This document shows positions 5,667 through 7,324 of a stretch of DNA of 7,324 nucleotides, piece by piece. The position numbers and the translations under genes were made by a program. The stretch is taken from positions 1 to 7,324 of the forward strand of contig JABDRK010000153.1 of assembly GCA_013041785.1 (NCBI GenBank), written 5' to 3'. The DNA comes from Eudoraea sp. GTDB taxonomy: Bacteria; Bacteroidota; Bacteroidia; Flavobacteriales; Flavobacteriaceae. How positions within the stretch are numbered: position 1 is the stretch's first letter; each line of letters starts with the position of its first letter. The notes beneath the pieces are model-generated. The model did not search any database. It had not been told where the DNA came from and was given only the letters and a program-made list of their open reading frames with translations.

Positions 5667-7324
5667 TTAATCCCTGATCAACTTTTTGTATTTGATGCGT
5701 TTGGGCATGATATCATCACCCAAACGTTTCTTTTTGTTCTCTTCGTAATCGGAGAATGATCCCTCAAAGAAATACACCTGAGAATCTCCTTCAAAAGCAA
5801 GGATATGTGTGCAAATACGATCCAGAAACCAGCGGTCGTGAGAGATGATCACCGCACATCCCGCAAAATTCTCCAAGCCTTCCTCAAGGGCACGTAAGGT
5901 GTTCACGTCCAGATCATTGGTGGGCTCATCCAGCAATAATACGTTTCCTTCTTCTTTCAGGGTCATGGCCAGGTGCAGTCGGTTTCGTTCCCCTCCGGAT
6001 AGCATGTTGACTTTTTTGTTCTGTTCGCTACCAGAAAAATTAAAACGGCTCAGATACGCCCTGGAATTAACCTGTCTCCCGCCCATCATAACCAGTTCCT
6101 GTCCGTCACTGAAGTTCTCCCATATGCTTTTGCTATTGTCAATATTGGAGTGACTTTGGTCTACATAGGCGATCTTGGCGGTTTCTCCGACAAGGAACTC
6201 TCCTTTGTCGGGCTTTTCCTCTCCCATAATCATTTTGAAAATAGTGGTCTTACCCGCCCCATTGGGACCTATAATACCCACAATCCCGGCCTGGGGAAGC
6301 CTGAAGTTCAGGTCTTCATACAGCAGCTTATCGCCAAAAGCCTTACTTACACCCTTTGCTTCTATCACATTAGTACCCAACCTTGGTCCATTGGGGATGT
6401 AAATCTCCAATTTTTCAACCAACTGTTTCTGGTCCTGATTGAGTAGTTTGTCGTAACTTTTAAGTCGTGCTTTTTGCTTGGTTTGCCTACCCTTAGGCCC
6501 TTGTCTCACCCATTCCAATTCCCGTTCCAGGGTTTTTTGCCGTTTGGAAGCTTCTTTGCTTTCCTGGGCCAGCCGCTTCGCTTTCTGGTCGAGCCAGCTG
6601 CTGTAGTTCCCTTTCCAGGGTATCCCTTCACCCCGATCGAGTTCCAGAATCCATCCCGCCACGTTATCCAGAAAATACCGGTCGTGCGTAACCGCAATTA
6701 CCGTACCCTTGTACTGGGCCAAATGATGCTCCAGCCAGTGTACGGATTCGGCATCCAGGTGGTTTGTGGGTTCGTCCAGCAGGAGTATTTCAGGTTCCTG
6801 AAGCAACAAGCGACATAAGGCTACGCGCCTGCGTTCACCCCCGGAAAGGACCTTTATTGGCTTGTCGGGATCGGGAGTCCTGAGGGCATCCATGGCGATT
6901 TCCAGCTTAGTGTCCAGTTCCCAGGCATTGGACGCATCGATCTGGTCCTGCAGGCTCGCCTGGCGATTCATGAGTTTTTCCATCTTATCCGCATCCTCAT
7001 AAACCTCAGGAAGTCCAAACATATCGTTGATTTTGTTGTACTCATCAAGTACGCTCACGATTTCGGCAACCCCTTCCTTAACAATTTCCAATACGGTTTT
7101 ATCCTCGTCCAGTTCAGGTTCCTGCTCCAGCATACCGACCTTATAGCCCGGGGAAAAAACCACATCCCCCTGGTAGTTTTTGTCTTTACCCGCGATTATC
7201 CGCAACAGTGTTGACTTCCCGGAACCGTTGAGTCCCAGGATACCTATTTTGGCGCCATAGAAAAAACTGAGGTAAATATTCTTAATAACCGGGGCATTAG
7301 CATTCTTATAGGTTTTGCTAACCC
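5667..7324 (-). CDS. ettA: Energy-dependent translational throttle protein EttA (ABC-F ATPase); N-terminus outside the window
   Basis: EttA is a cytoplasmic ABC-F protein that binds the ribosomal E site and gates entry into elongation according to the ATP/ADP ratio. The frame is open to the right edge: 551 residues are visible and, by comparison with E. coli EttA (555 aa), roughly 12 are missing. A TTG at 7205-7203 is an internal Leu, because Walker A lies upstream of it. In order there are Walker A GLNGSGKST (nt 7209-7235), the arm insertion, signature LSGGERRR, Walker B LLLDEPTNHLD, the inter-domain linker with the basic segment ELEWVRQGPKGRQTKQKARL, the second Walker A GPNGAGKTT (nt 6243-6269), signature LSGGERNR, Walker B LLLDEPTNDLD and the basic tail PKRIKYKKL. 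Both switch-region motifs (THDRYFLDN, SHDRWFLDR) are intact, so both ATP sites look functional. There are no membrane segments, so it is not a transporter. The linker, the GWILELDRGEGIPW block and the tail match EttA better than Uup or antibiotic-resistance ABC-F proteins. Its promoter lies outside the window. Confidence 0.96.
   Translation of the reverse strand, partial: VSKTYKNANAPVIKNIYLSFFYGAKIGILGLNGSGKSTLLRIIAGKDKNYQGDVVFSPGYKVGMLEQEPELDEDKTVLEIVKEGVAEIVSVLDEYNKINDMFGLPEVYEDADKMEKLMNRQASLQDQIDASNAWELDTKLEIAMDALRTPDPDKPIKVLSGGERRRVALCRLLLQEPEILLLDEPTNHLDAESVHWLEHHLAQYKGTVIAVTHDRYFLDNVAGWILELDRGEGIPWKGNYSSWLDQKAKRLAQESKEASKRQKTLERELEWVRQGPKGRQTKQKARLKSYDKLLNQDQKQLVEKLEIYIPNGPRLGTNVIEAKGVSKAFGDKLLYEDLNFRLPQAGIVGIIGPNGAGKTTIFKMIMGEEKPDKGEFLVGETAKIAYVDQSHSNIDNSKSIWENFSDGQELVMMGGRQVNSRAYLSRFNFSGSEQNKKVNMLSGGERNRLHLAMTLKEEGNVLLLDEPTNDLDVNTLRALEEGLENFAGCAVIISHDRWFLDRICTHILAFEGDSQVYFFEGSFSDYEENKKKRLGDDIMPKRIKYKKLIRD

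Noticed and set aside
6474..6818. Open frames on the + strand opposite ettA (also 5845-6153 and 6150-6446)
   Set aside because: They are antisense to highly conserved EttA motifs; their length follows from the coding bias of ettA.
5667..7205. TTG at 7205 as the start of the ABC-F protein
   Set aside because: The first Walker A motif (7209-7235) and preceding EttA residues continue in the same frame to the right edge.
1..7324. Mobile element, prophage, CRISPR or defence system
   Set aside because: No transposase, integrase, spaced direct repeats, terminal inverted repeats or defence-type domains were seen on either strand; the flanking genes are housekeeping.

Overview
The window looks like core chromosome of a member of the Bacteroidota, most likely the family Flavobacteriaceae. 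This rests on AT-leaning base composition, the absence of Shine-Dalgarno sequences before the genes, lipoprotein-type signal peptides, a TAnnTTTG-like promoter element and the protein families present. The genus cannot be fixed from the sequence alone.

Layout: (1) 1-824, + strand, is the 3' part of fumC (class II fumarase), cut by the left edge. (2) 865-893 is a bidirectional terminator shared with the convergent gene at 912-1799 (- strand), which encodes a membrane-anchored coiled-coil protein of unknown function. (3) 1800-1971 is a divergent intergenic region that should carry the promoters of that gene and of the rightward genes. (4) 1972-5624, + strand, holds three genes for exported proteins: a metallo-beta-lactamase-fold lipoprotein, an M16 zinc-protease lipoprotein with an intact HxxEH site, and a soluble secreted M16 homologue that has lost HxxEH but keeps the Arg/Tyr pair. 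The last two genes are 2 bp apart and probably encode the two halves of one protease. (5) 5635-5665 is a second bidirectional terminator. (6) 5667-7324, - strand, is ettA, an ABC-F translation factor missing about a dozen N-terminal residues at the right edge.

The two flanking genes are housekeeping (TCA cycle and ribosome energy sensing). The middle part is an envelope module: one inner-membrane-type protein and three exported hydrolase-family proteins. I found no RNA genes, CRISPR arrays, insertion sequences, phage genes or signs of recent transfer. The most interesting feature is the reciprocal loss of catalytic residues between the paired M16 proteins. It fits a known two-subunit M16B arrangement, so it is a good functional prediction rather than a new system.
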